Shown here piece by piece: positions 25,268 through 37,200 of a stretch of 64,000 bases of DNA. The notes beneath the pieces are model-generated. The model did not search any database. It was given only the letters and a program-made list of their open reading frames with translations, and had not been told where the DNA came from. The stretch is from assembly GCF_025642155.1 (NCBI RefSeq), contig NZ_CP106798.1:8308001-8372000 (forward strand), read 5' to 3'. Position numbers and translations under genes: made by a program. The stretch comes from Streptomyces sp. HUAS 15-9 (lineage in GTDB: Bacteria > Actinomycetota > Actinomycetes > Streptomycetales > Streptomycetaceae). The first letter of the stretch is position 1. Every line of letters starts with the position of its first letter.

Positions 25268-25832
25268 TTATGAGTCCCCCGTCGTAACCATCCTGACGCC
25301 TGATCGTCGGACAGCGATCCACGGAACCGAAGCCAACTATCGGATTCGGCTGTGTCCGACTCGATTCTGCCACAGCGAATAGGCGACTACCACAAGGATA
25401 CGACATGTGCCTGCTGCATAAATGCAGTTGGTGCCGGTCTGTTTGATGAGCGGATTACAGTGATCCGAATGGCATCGCGGCTTGCGGTGCCATCACGTAC
25501 GGTGACCGGACGCCGGGCTTCGCCCGGGGGCCGTGTTCCATGAGGCGCTTGTTCATCGTGCGTCTCACCATGCTCAATGAAGGCCCCGCTTGATCAGAAA
25601 CGCAACGGAGCCGATAGGGGCGGTAGGGGGGTACTCCAGCCAGATGCGACTGGGGTACAAAAATCAAGTAATTCGAGATGTGTGCCAACGAACGGGCTGA
25701 GCAGCAGCCTTCGGATTCAGCACGGCCGACGGCGGGGCTGATGTGTCTTGTGCACGTCATATTTGCGCCTGCCGGCGCTCTGGAGACGTGAACGGGCGCG
25801 GATGAATCCGAACGGGCAACGGGGAGCTGCAG
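25268..25832. other. 565-bp divergent control region between the LAL and StrR-like genes
   Basis: This region is less GC-rich than its surroundings and has no supported gene. It contains a 14-bp perfect palindrome (CTGCATAAATGCAG at 25414-25427), a hairpin with 6-bp arms and a TTC loop (25513-25527), and a direct repeat of GGGGTAC at 25628-25634 and 25652-25658 (24-bp period). Promoters for both regulators must lie here. No confident -35/-10 pair was assigned. Confidence 0.6.
25414..25427. promoter_or_regulatory. Perfect 14-bp palindrome between the cluster regulators
   Basis: CTGCAT-AA-ATGCAG is a perfect dyad 147 bp upstream of the LAL start, of a size suitable for a homodimeric regulator. 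The binding protein is unknown. Confidence 0.35.
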
Positions 25833-26981
25833 TTGAAACCTGAGCACGCGCAATTCGATCAGAACACGGTCGTCGAGGTGGAGATCGACTCGCTCTCGAC
25901 GACCTACTCACCTCGCAGCCGCGGAACGGACCCGGAGCACGTGGAAGCACTGGTCGCGGCAGAGACGACCCTGCCCCCGATCATCGTGCACCGGGCCACG
26001 ATGCGCGTCATCGACGGCCTGCACCGGCTGCGGGCCGCCGAACGGCGTGGTCAGAAAACGATCGCGGTCCGATTCTTCGACGGCACCGAATCCGATGCCT
26101 TTGTACTGGCAGTGGAATCCAACATCGCTCACGGACTCCCTCTGACGATGACGGACCGAAAACACGCGGCCGGCCGCATCGTCACCTCTCACCCGCACTG
26201 GTCGGACCGGATGATCGCCTCGGTGACCGGCCTCGCCCCCGGAACCATCGCCGAACTGCGCAGAAAATCATCGGGCGGCCCGAACACACAGCCGAGCCGG
26301 CTCGGCAAGGACGGCAGGGTCCGTCCACTCAACAGCGACGAGGGGCGCAGGCTCGCCAGCGAACTCATCGCCCAGGATCCAGGTCTGTCGCTACGTCAGA
26401 TCGCCCGCGCGGCCGCCATATCGCCAGAGACCGCACGGGATGTGAGAAACCGAATGAGCCGCGGCGAAGATCCTCTGCGCATATCAAGCCGCAGAAGAAG
26501 CACGGAACAGGCATCCGCGAGCACACCAATCGCCCCCGGCACAACGACCGCAAGTCCCGCAAGTCCCGCAACTTCCGCAATCCTCGCGGCGACCGATCGA
26601 ACGCCGGTACAGAACCGCACCGCGGCCGTGGAACGCCTCAAGGCGGACCCGGCCCTGAGGTTCAGCGAGACCGGTCGCGCGCTGCTGCGGTTGCTCAACA
26701 TCCACGCCATGAGCACCGAGGAGTGGCAAGAGATCATCGACAACGTCCCGTCGCACTGCGGCGGCATCGTGGCCGACCTGGCCAGCGAATGCGCGGGGAT
26801 GTGGGCGGAACTCGTACTGCGGGTGGAACGCAGGATGGCCGAAACACACAGCTCACCGCCGGCGCGTCCAAGCGTGGAAGCCGGCCAGTTGGACACCGTG
26901 CCCACCAGGCGAGCCACCCGCCAGGGCCGGCACGGCGGGCCGCTGGAGCACAGATACTCAGAGCCGGAAATCCGGGCGTAG
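25833..26981 (+). CDS. StrR/NovG-like cluster regulator (ParB-family domain)
   Basis: A 382-residue regulator of the StrR family, whose members activate antibiotic clusters (StrR, NovG, Bbr, Teg15). The N-terminal ParB-like domain, about residues 10-105, has LPPIIVHRATMRVIDGLHRLRAAERRG and ESNIAHGLPLTMTDRK, both characteristic. The predicted helix-turn-helix is LSLRQIARAAAISPETARDV near residue 183. The C-terminal part (LNIHAMSTEEWQEIIDNVP) is also typical of the family. The start is a TTG at 25833 with GGGGAG six bases upstream; the upstream in-frame GTG runs into a stop. It precedes the giant NRPS on the same strand with a 182-bp gap containing a candidate operator, so direct activation of the NRPS genes is likely. 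Confidence 0.88.
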   Translation: MKPEHAQFDQNTVVEVEIDSLSTTYSPRSRGTDPEHVEALVAAETTLPPIIVHRATMRVIDGLHRLRAAERRGQKTIAVRFFDGTESDAFVLAVESNIAHGLPLTMTDRKHAAGRIVTSHPHWSDRMIASVTGLAPGTIAELRRKSSGGPNTQPSRLGKDGRVRPLNSDEGRRLASELIAQDPGLSLRQIARAAAISPETARDVRNRMSRGEDPLRISSRRRSTEQASASTPIAPGTTTASPASPATSAILAATDRTPVQNRTAAVERLKADPALRFSETGRALLRLLNIHAMSTEEWQEIIDNVPSHCGGIVADLASECAGMWAELVLRVERRMAETHSSPPARPSVEAGQLDTVPTRRATRQGRHGGPLEHRYSEPEIRA

Positions 26982-27001
26982 GAATGGGGCAGTCGACGGA
27001 A

Positions 27002-27023
27002 ACGGAGACAGAGTCGTCTCCGT
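27002..27023. terminator. Stem-loop after the StrR-like gene
   Basis: An 8-bp perfect inverted repeat (ACGGAGAC / GTCTCCGT) with a 6-nt loop starts 21 bp after the StrR-like stop and is followed by GTTCTT. It may terminate or attenuate transcription before the NRPS promoter; the T-run is short. Confidence 0.4.
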
Positions 27024-27066
27024 GTTCTTCGACCGGTTCACCCATGCCCAAAACCGGATGACGTCA

Positions 27067-27091
27067 TGGTCCGATTCCGAATGCCGGACCA
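27067..27091. promoter_or_regulatory. Candidate StrR-type operator upstream of the NRPS genes
   Basis: Perfect 7-bp arms TGGTCCG and CGGACCA are separated by exactly 11 bases, 73 bp upstream of the NRPS start. Known StrR/NovG sites are inverted repeats (GTTCGACT type) with an 11-base spacer. The geometry matches although the arm sequence differs. The adjacent StrR-like protein is the obvious candidate binder. Confidence 0.45.
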
Positions 27092-27163
27092 GTTGGTAGC
27101 GGGTTGCCTCTTGTCGGCAGCAGGTTGTTTTTCAGCTGGTTGTCTTTCTATTGAAGGGGAACG

Positions 27164-30100
27164 ATGAACGGCCACGCCGGTCACATCAATGTCGGTCAGC
27201 GCGTCGAGATATTCGGTGAGATCGACAGTGCAACCTTCGAGTCGGCGCTCAGGCAGGTCGTTATACAGGCCATCGGTCCAGTTCCCGACTGGAACTTCCA
27301 GGCCGTCGACCTGACTGGCGAGAGCGACCCGCGCGGGGTCGCCGAGATGCTGATGCAGGTAGAACTTCAGCAGGTCAAGAACCCAGCCGGCGACCGGCTC
27401 TACTCATTCGGTCTCTTCAGGATCTCCCCGGAATGCCATATCTGGTTTCACTGCTACAACCCGCAGCTGCTGAACGACTTGCTGGACAACTCTGGCTCTG
27501 ACTCGGACTCAGGCTCTGGCTGCTCGCTGATCGCGCGCCGAGTCGCGGAGATCTATACGGACCTGCTTCGCGGGGAGCCGGCCTTCCATGGGGCCTCCGA
27601 GCCCTATGCACATGATCCGCGGCCCGGTGCCTCCGTCCTGCGCGAGACCGGCCTCGTACCGCCCGAAACGGTGGCGACCCTTCGTACGGCGACACCCCAC
27701 GGTGAGACACGCTGGTCCAGCCTCATCGTCGCGGCGGTCGCGTCCTTCATGGCGATCCGGTCGTCCGGCGAACAAGCGGACGTCGGCCCGCATGTGAACA
27801 TCACGCCGATCGATGAGGAACTCCGCTTCGGGGAGCACGGCAGCATCGTGGACCACCTGCCGGTTCGGCAGGTCGCGGAGTTCGCTGTGCGCGTGAGCGA
27901 CTGGTCGGTCGAGACCGGTGTACGGGTCACCGTGGACGTCAACCCCGACCGCTACGACGCCGACTGGGCCCGCGCGGCCCACAGCTACATCGTGGGCTAC
28001 CTGGAACAGGTCGCCGCCAACCCACGGCTCCACCTCAATGAGAATGCCACGGCGCGGTCGGTGCCGGTGGGTTCGGTGTTGGACCTTGTCGCGGCGCGGG
28101 TTGGGGTTGCGCCGGATGTGGTTGCGGTGCGGTGCGGGGCTGAGGTGGTCTCGTATGGGGAGTTGGAGGTTCGGGCGAATCGGTTGGCTCGGTATTTGAT
28201 CGGGTTGGGGGTTGGTCCGGAGTCGCGGGTTGGTCTGTGTCTGCCGCGTGGTGTCGACATGGTGGTCGGCGAGTTGGCGGTGTGGAAGGCGGGCGGTGCG
28301 TTCGTGCCGCTGGATCGGGAGTATCCGGCGGATCGGTTGGCGTTCATGGTTGCCGACAGTGGGACAGCCGTGGTGCTCAGCACATCCGACGCGCTGGATG
28401 GGCTCGAGTTGGGCGCGGAGCATGTGCTGCTGCTCGATGAGGCGGCGGGTGGGATAGCCGCGGAGTCCGGGGCATCGCTGGGGTCGTCGCCGGAGCTCGA
28501 CCAGCTGGCGTATGTCATCTATACGTCCGGGTCGACGGGGCGCCCGAAGGGTGTTGCGGTTGCGCACCGCGGCGTGGTGAATCTGGCGGAGGCGATGCGG
28601 CCGGTGCTGGGTGTGGATGTGGGTGTCACCGCGTTGCAGTTCGCGTCGTTCAGTTTCGATGCCGCGGTGCTGGATGTAGTGGTCACCCTGGCTGCGGGCG
28701 GGACGTTGGCGATTGCCGGGAGTGAGGAGCGTACTGATCCTGCGGTGTTGGCGGAGATGATCCGTGCTGCGGGTGTGAGCGTGGCGAGTGTGGTGCCGTC
28801 GCTGCTCGGGGTGTTGGACCCGGCGTCGGTGCCCGGAGTGTCCAACTGGGTTCTGGGAGCCGAGCGGTTGAGTGCCGACCTGGCCGCGCGGTGGGGGGCA
28901 CAGGCTCGGGTGTGGAACACCTATGGGCCGACCGAGGCCACCGTCATCGCCACCGCCACCACCACTCCGCTCGGTGAGAGCACCACCTCGCAGGACGCAC
29001 CACCCGCCATTGGCCGACCGCTACCCAACACCCAGGTGTATGTGCTGGATGCATTCCTGCGGCCGACACCGGTTGGTGTCGTGGGCGAGGTGTACATCGC
29101 GGGCTCCGGCCTGGCTCGGGGCTATGTGGGACGTGCGGATCTGACCGCGGAGCGGTTCGTGGCCTGCCCGTTCGTGCCGGGGCAGCGGATGTACCGCTCC
29201 GGCGACCTGGCCCGTTGGTCGGCAGATGGAGAGCTGCACTTCGCGGGTCGCGCGGACGAGCAGGTGAAGATCCGCGGCTTCCGTATCGAACTGGGTGAGA
29301 TCGAGACCGTGTTGGCCTCCCATGCCGATGTCGGACAGGCCGCCGTAGTGGTCCGTGAGGACCAGCAGAGCGAGAAGAGGCTGATCGCCTACGTCGTCCC
29401 TGCCGGTGATGCACTCGACAGCACTGTGGTGCGGGAGGTCGCGGCCGAGCGTTTGCCTGAGTACATGGTTCCGTCCGCGGTGGTGGTGTTGGAGGCGCTG
29501 CCGTTGACGGTCAACGGCAAGCTCGACCGTGCCGCCCTGCCCGCGCCGGAGGTGTCCGGCCGCAGTGAGGGCCGTGCACCGGCGACGCGCGACGAGGAGC
29601 TGTTCTGCCGACTGTTCGCCGAGGTGTTGGGCCTGGAGCGGGTAGGCGTTGAGGAGAGTTTCTTCGAGCTGGGCGGCGATTCGATCCAGTCGATGCTGTT
29701 GGTCTCCAGTGCCCGGCGGGCAGGCGTGGCGATCAGCACTCGCGAGGTGTTCGAGCTGCGCACCCCGGCCGCGGTGGCCGCGGTGGCCGTTCCTTCGACC
29801 GACCGCGCCTCGGCCGGCGAGGCGGTGTCCGGCACGGGCGAGGTGCCCCTGACGCCGGTGATGCACGAGCTGCTGGCGCGGGTGGCCCCGGAGGATCTGG
29901 GCGAGGTGTACCAGTCGGCGCTGGTGTCAGTGCCGACCGGTCTGGATCTGGCAGCGCTGGTGGATGCGGTACAGGCGCTGGTGGATCGGCATGAGGCTTT
30001 GCGGGCGCGGCTGGAGACCGGGCCCTGGCGGCTGGTGGTGCCCGAGGCGGGCACGGTGAAGGTCGACTCGTGGGTCCGGCGGGTCGACGCGAGTGGCTTG

Positions 30101-31297
30101 GACGACACCGGGCGGACGCGTCTGATCGAGGAGCAGGCGCAGGCGGCTGTCGCGCGGCTCGACCCTCTTGCCGGGGTGATGGTGCAGGCGGTGTGGTTCG
30201 ACGCCGGAACTGACGCCGGTGGCCGGCTGCTGCTGGTGGTCGCTCACCTTGTGGTGGATGGCGTCTCGTGGCGTGTCCTGCTACCGGATCTGGCTGAGGC
30301 CTATGCGGCATTGGCCGGTGGCGGTCAGCCTGAGTTGGGGTCGGTGCCGATCTCTTTCCGGCACTGGGCGGGGGAGCTGTCGGCCCAGGCTCACGCCGAG
30401 GAGCGGGTGGCGGAACTTCAGGCGTGGACAGAGCTGGTGCAGGGCGGCGATTCGCTGCTGACGGACCGGCCGCTGAACGAGGAGCTGAACCGGGGCGCCG
30501 AAGTCCGGCGGGTGAGGGTCACTGTGCCGGCGGGGGTCACGTCGGCGTTGCTGACCGGTGTGCCCGTGGCCTTCCATGCGGGGGTCGACGATGTGCTGCT
30601 TGCGGGTCTGGCGGGGGCCCTGGGTGAGCGGCTCGGTGGTGGCCGGGCCTCTGAGGGCGGGGTTCTCGTCGATGTTGAGGGCCATGGCCGGGAGCCGTTG
30701 TCCGCAGGGATGGATCTGTCGCGGACGGTGGGCTGGTTCACCAGTGTGCATCCGGTGCGGGTGGATGCCGCGGGTGTGGATCTGGCCGATGTCGTGGCGG
30801 GTGGTACGGCTGCGGGTGTCCTGCTGAAGAGGGTCAAGGAGCAGGTGCGTTCCATCCCCGGTGACGGACTGGGCTACGGCCTGCTCCGCCACCTCAACCC
30901 GGAGACCACCTCGGAGCTGGCTGCACTGCCGTCCGCGCAGGTCGGCTTCAACTACCTCGGCCGATTCGCCGCTCGTGAGGAGGAATGGCAGCTGGCTGAG
31001 GACGGGCTGGGCGAGGGGATCGCCGCCCAGGCGCCGGTGATGCATGCCTTGGAGGCGGAGGCGCTGGTTCAGGACCGTTCTGGTGGTCCGGTGTTGGTGT
31101 TGAGTGTGGCGTGGCCGGGTCGGTTGTTGGGTGAGGCGGAGGCGTGGGGGTTGGTGGAGGGCTGGGCGGCGATGCTGTCCGGTCTGGCCGCGCATGCCGT
31201 TGATCCGGTGGCTGGTGGGTTCACTCCTTCTGATTTTGCGCTGGTGGCGTTGGAGCAGGCGCGGGTGGAGGAGTTGGAGGCGGCGTGTCCGGGGCTG
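27164..31297 (+). other. NRPS module 1: degenerate C - A1 - T - E1
   Basis: Residues 1-295 are a shortened condensation-like domain in which HHxxxDG is replaced by FHCYNPQ and a Ser/Asp-rich insert follows. A1 (about 304-794) gives hand-read code D-A-L-S-V-G-T-V-I-K; no substrate is assigned from memory. The carrier serine is S840. E1 (about 890-1355) has [10 protein letters not shown], so the first His of the motif is Ala but the catalytic second His stays. As the loading module it should supply a D-residue. Confidence 0.88.
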
Positions 31298-34200
31298 GTG
31301 GATGTGCTGCCGGTGGCGCCGTTGCAGGAGGGTCTGCTCTTTCATGCCCTGTATGACGAGCAGGGCAGGGATGTGTATGTCGAGCAGATGCTGCTGGACT
31401 TGGAGGGGCCGCTGGACGGGGCGGTGTTGCGGGGGTCGTGGCAGGCGCTGATCGACCGGCATCCGAGTCTGCGTGCGGGTTTCCGGCAGCTGGCCGGGGT
31501 GGCTGAGCCGGTGCAGGTGGTCGTGGAACGGGTCCAGCTGCCATGGAGGGATGAGGACCTGTCCGGGCTCGGGGTGGAGCAGGCCGGGGTGGCGTTGGAG
31601 GGGCTGGAGGTTGCGGAGCGGGCGCGGCGCTTCGATCTGGGGCAGCCGCCGTTGCTGCGGGTGCTGCTGGTCAAGCTGGGCGAACAGCGCCACCGCATGG
31701 TCGTGACGCTGCACCACATCGTGCTGGACGGGTGGTCCCTGCCGATCCTGATGCGTGAGCTGTGGGCGTGTTACGGCGCTGAGGGGAGCGGAGCCGGTCT
31801 GCCGCCGGTGCCGGACTACCGGCAGTACCTGGCGTGGCTGGCGCGGCAGGACAAGCCCGCCGCACGTGACGCCTGGCAGCAGGCCCTCGTCGGTGCCGAG
31901 GAGCCGACGCTGGTGGCGCCGCACGAACCCGAAGCGGCGGGGGACACCGGCCAGGTGGTCATCACACCGGACGAGGAGCTGACCGGTGCCCTCGAAGCGA
32001 CGGCTCGCCGGCATGACCTCACACAGAACACCTTGGTGCAGGGCGCCTGGGCGATTGTCGTGGGCAAGCTGACGTCCCGCCGCGACGTGGTCTTCGGTGC
32101 CACAGTGGCTGGTCGGCCCGCCGAACTGCCGGGCATGGAGGACATGCTCGGCCTCTTCATCAATACCGTTCCGGTACGGGTGCGACTGGACCCGGCGCGG
32201 ACCATCGCCGACATGCTGGGCGAACTGCAGGCGCAGCAGTCCGCGCTGTTGGACCACCAGCACTTGAGCCTGAGCGAGATCCAGCGAATCGCCGGGCCAG
32301 GCGCGAGTTTCGACACCCTCATGGCCTTCGAGAACTACCGCGCCGGCCAGAACACCCCTCCCGAGCCATTGCGGCTTTCCAAGACCGGCGTGCGGGAGTC
32401 GACCAACTACCCGCTGACCCTGGGCGTGGAGCCGATCGGCGGGCTGAGGCTCCGTCTCGACTATCGCAAGGACATCTTCGACACCAACGCCGCTCAGACC
32501 CTGGCCGGCCGGCTGTTGCGAGTGCTGGAGCAGGTTGCTGCCAACCCGCTTCTCGGGCTCAGCGAGATTGATGTGCTGGGTGTGGCGGAGCGGTCTGTGG
32601 TGGTGGGGGAGTGGAATGCCACGGCGCGGTCGGTGCCGGTGGGTTCGGTGTTGGACCTTGTCGCGGCGCGGGTTGGGGTTGCGCCGGATGTGGTTGCGGT
32701 GCGGTGCGGGGCTGAGGTGGTCTCGTATGGGGAGTTGGAGGTTCGGGCGAATCGGTTGGCTCGGTATTTGATCGGGTTGGGGGTTGGTCCGGAGTCGCGG
32801 GTTGGTCTGTGTCTGCCGCGTGGTGTCGACATGGTGGTCGGCGAGTTGGCGGTGTGGAAGGCGGGCGGTGCGTTCGTGCCGCTGGATCGGGAGTATCCGG
32901 CGGATCGGTTGGCGTTCATGGTTGCCGACAGTGGGGCAGCCGTGGTGCTCAGCACGTCCGAGGCACTGGAAGGGCTGACGCTGGAGGCCCTGCATGTGGT
33001 GCTGCTGGACGAGGCCGCGGAGGCCATCGCCGAGGAGTCGGCAGAAGCCCTGAATGTCTCTCTGACGGATGAGCAGCTGGCGTATGTCATCTATACGTCC
33101 GGGTCGACGGGGCGCCCGAAGGGTGTTGCGGTTGCGCACCGCGGCCTGGTGAATCTGGCGGAGGCGATGCGGCCGGTGCTGGGTGTGGATGTGGGTGTCA
33201 CCGCGTTGCAGTTCGCGTCGTTCAGTTTCGATGCCGCGGTGCTGGATGTAGTGGTCACCCTGGCTGCGGGCGGGACGTTGGCGATTGCCGGGAGTGAGGA
33301 GCGTACTGATCCTGCGGTGTTGGCGGAGATGATCCGTGCTGCGGGTGTGAGCGTGGCGAGTGTGGTGCCGTCGCTGCTCGGGGTGTTGGACCCGGCGTCG
33401 GTGCCCGGAGTGTCCAACTGGGTTCTGGGAGCCGAGCGGTTGAGTGCCGACCTGGCCGCGCGGTGGGGGGCACAGGCTCGGGTGTGGAACACCTATGGGC
33501 CGACCGAGGCCACCGTCATCGCCACCGCCACCACCACTCCGCTCGGTGAGAGCACCACCTCGCAGGACGCACCACCCTCCATCGGCCGCCCCCTCGCCAA
33601 CACCCGGATGTACGTGTTGGACGACTTCCTCCAGCCCGCGCCCATCGGCACCGTGGGCGAGGTCTATATCGCCGGGTTGGGGTTGGCCCGGGGCTACGTA
33701 GGCCGTCCGGGGCAGACGGCGGAGCGGTTCGTGGCCTGCCCGTTCGTGCCGGGGCAGCGGATGTACCGCTCCGGCGACCTGGCCCGTTGGTCGGCAGATG
33801 GAGAGCTGCACTTCGCGGGTCGCGCGGACGAGCAGGTGAAGATCCGTGGCTTCCGCATCGAACTGGGCGAGATCACCTCAGTCATCGCCGGGCACGAGCG
33901 GGTCGGTCAGGCGGCGGTTGTAGTGCACGAGGACCAACTGGGCGAGAAGCGGCTGATCGCCTATGTGGTGCCGGCCGACAGCGGCGAACTCGATGTCGCG
34001 GAGCTCAGGGCGTACGCGGCTGACTGTCTGCCTGAGTACATGGTTCCGTCCGCGGTGGTGGTGTTGGAGGCGCTGCCGTTGACGGTCAACGGCAAGCTCG
34101 ACCGTGCCGCCCTGCCCGCGCCGGAGGTGTCCGGCCGTGGCGAGGGCCGTGCCCCGGCCACAGCGCTCGAGGAGCTGTTGTGCGGCCTGTTCGCCGAGGT

Positions 34201-37200
34201 GCTGGGCCTGGAACGGGTTGGTGTCGACGACAGCTTCTTCGAGCTGGGCGGCGATTCGATTCTGTCGATGCTGTTGGTCTCCAGCGCGCGGCGGGCGGGT
34301 GTGGTGATCACGTCTCGGCAGGTGTTCGAGCGGCGCACTCCCGAGGGGCTTGCGGCTGTCGTCGGCGTGGCGGAGGAGCTCGTACCGAGCCGTGCTGTGC
34401 CCGGTGTCGGCGAGATACCGGTGACCCCGGTGATGCACGAAGTTCTCGACCGAGTCGGGGCAGAGCAGGTGAGAGAGGTCGTTCAGTCGGCTCTGGTGAC
34501 GGCCCCGGCGGGAACGGACTTTGCTGTTCTCACAGGTGCGTTGAGTGCTGTGGTGGATCGGCATGAGATTTTGCGGGCGCGGCTGGAGGCCGGGCCTTGG
34601 CGGCTGGTGGTGCCGGGGACGGACACTCTCGCGGTCGATGCGTGGGTCCGGCGGGTGCATGCGGTGGGGCTCGACGAGGAGGAACTGACCCGGCTGATCG
34701 AGGAGCAGGCGCAGGCGGCTGTCGCACGGCTCGACCCTGTTGCCGGGGTGATGGTGCGGGCGGTGTGGTTCGACGCCGGCCCCGAGGCCGTTGGGCGGCT
34801 GCTGTTTGTGGTCAACCACCTGGTGATCGACACCGTCTCCTGGCAAGTGCTGCTGCTGGATCTTGCCGAGGCCTATGCGGCTTTGGCCGGTGGCAGTCAG
34901 CCTGAATTGGGGTCGGTGCCGATCTCTTTCCGGCACTGGGCGGGGGAGCTGTCGGCCCAGGCTCACGCGGAGGAGCGGGTGGCGGAACTTCCGGCGTGGA
35001 GCAGGCTGTTGGAGGGCCGGGAGACAGGGCTGACCGACGAGCCCGTGGACCCGGCCCGGGACCTTGACTCCACCGTCCGGCGGGTGAGGGTCACCGTGCC
35101 GGCGGGGGTCACGTCGGCGTTGCTGACCGGTGTGCCTGTGGCCTTCCATGCGGGGGTCGACGATGTGCTGCTTGCCGGTCTGGCGGGAGCCCTGGGTGAG
35201 CGGCTAGGCCGCGGTCGGGGACTTGAGGGCGGTGTCCTGATCGACGTTGAGGGCCATGGCCGCAAGGCTTTGGTCGAGGGGATGGATCTGTCGCGGACGG
35301 TGGGCTGGTTCACCAGTGTGCATCCGGTGCGGGTGGATGCCGCGGGTGTGGATCTGGCCGATGTGCTGGCGGGTGGTTCGGCTGCGGGTTCGCTGCTGAA
35401 GCGGGTCAAGGAGCAGGTGCGTTCCATCCCTGGTGACGGACTGGGCTACGGCCTGCTCCGCCACCTCAACCCGGACACGGCTGACGTCTTGGCCGAGCTT
35501 CCCTCGGCCCAGATCGGCTTCAACTACCTGGGCCGCGTCGCCGCCATGCGAGCCGCTCAGGGACTGGACCGGGACTGGACACCGGTCCATGACAGTGAGC
35601 CCGGCGAGGGCGTGAGCGGAGAGTTCCCCGTACTCCATGCCTTGGAGGCGGAGGCGCTGGTTCAGGACCGTTCTGGTGGTCCGGTGTTGGTGTTGAGTGT
35701 GGCGTGGCCGGGTCGGTTGTTGGGTGAGGCGGAGGCGTGGGGGTTGGTGGAGGGCTGGGCGGCGATGCTGTCCGGTCTGGCCGCGCATGCCGTTGATGGG
35801 TCTGCTGGTGGGTTCACTCCTTCTGATTTTGCGCTGGTGGCGTTGGAGCAGGCGCGGGTGGAGGAGTTGGAGGCGGCGTGTCCGGGGCTGGTGGATGTGC
35901 TGCCGGTGGCGCCGTTGCAGGAGGGTCTGCTCTTTCATGCCCTGTATGACGAGCAGGGCAGGGATGTGTATGTCGAGCAGATGCTGCTGGACTTGGAGGG
36001 GCCGCTGGACGGGGCGGTGTTGCGGGGGTCGTGGCAGGCGCTGATCGACCGGCATCCGAGTCTGCGTGCGGGTTTCCGGCAGCTGGCCGGGGTGGCTGAG
36101 CCGGTGCAGGTGGTCGTGGAACGGGTCCAGCTGCCATGGAGGGATGAGGACCTGTCCGGGCTCGGGGTGGAGCAGGCCGGGGTGGCGTTGGAGGGGCTGG
36201 AGGTTGCGGAGCGGGCGCGGCGCTTCGATCTGGGGCAGCCGCCGTTGCTGCGGGTGCTGCTGGTCAGGCTGGGCGAACAGCGCCACCGCATGGTCGTGAC
36301 GCTGCACCACATCGTGCTGGACGGGTGGTCCCTGCCGATCCTGATGCGTGAGCTGTGGGCGTGTTACGGCGCTGAGGGGAGCGGAGCCGGTCTGCCGCCG
36401 GTGCCGGACTACCGGCAGTACCTGGCGTGGCTGGCGCGGCAGGACAAGCCCGCCGCACGTGAGGCCTGGCAGCAGGCCCTGGCCGGCACCGACGAACCCA
36501 CCCTCATCGCCCCCCACGTGTCGACCAACACCCCTGTGCTGACCCGCATTCTGACCACCGAGCCGGGTGAGCGGCTGGCCACGGCCCTGAGGGAGTCGGC
36601 TCGCAGGCACGGCGTCACCGTGAACACCGTGCTGCAAGCGGCCTGGGCGGTGGTGGTCGGCCAACTGGCCCGGCGCCACGACGTGGTCTTCGGCGCAACG
36701 GTGGCGGGACGGCCCGCCGAACTGCCGGGCATGCAGGACATGCTCGGGCTGTTCCTCAACACGGTTCCGGTACGGGTGCGACTGGACCCGGCGCGGACCA
36801 TCGCCGACATGCTGACCGATCTCCAGGCGCAGCAGTCCGTGCTGCTGGATCACCAGCACTTGAGCCTGAGCGAGATCCAGCGAATCGCCGGGCCGGGTGC
36901 CACTTTCGACACCCTCATGGCATTCGAGAACTATCCGGGCGATCCGTCGGCCCCTCCCGCCTTGGACGCGGTCACGCTCACCGGTACCGGCCTGCGTGAG
37001 TCGACGAACTTCGCCCTGACCCTGGGCGTGAACCCGGATGACCTGACGCTGCGGCTGGACTACCGCCCCGATGCGCTCGACGAGGACACGGTTCGGGCGC
37101 TGGCTGAGCGACTGGTGCGCATCCTGGAGCAGATGGCGGACAACCCGCAGGCGCGGTTCGGCGACATCGACGTCCTCGGTGAGGCCGAGCGTGCGCGGGT

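Noticed and set aside
25513..25527. Hairpin CCGGGC-TTC-GCCCGG as a transcription terminator
   Set aside because: It lies between two divergent genes where neither transcript should end, and no T-run follows.
27067..27091. TGGTCCG-N11-CGGACCA as another DevR-type box
   Set aside because: The half-site spacing is 11 bases instead of the tight spacing of GGGNCNNNNGNCCC; a StrR-type site fits better.
30281..33811. Long open frame of about 1,176 codons on the minus strand inside the NRPS gene
   Set aside because: It is antisense to a fully supported NRPS reading frame, its product is a low-complexity His/Arg/Pro/Gln-rich string, and similar antisense frames recur wherever the repeated modules occur. 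This is a by-product of high-GC codon bias.
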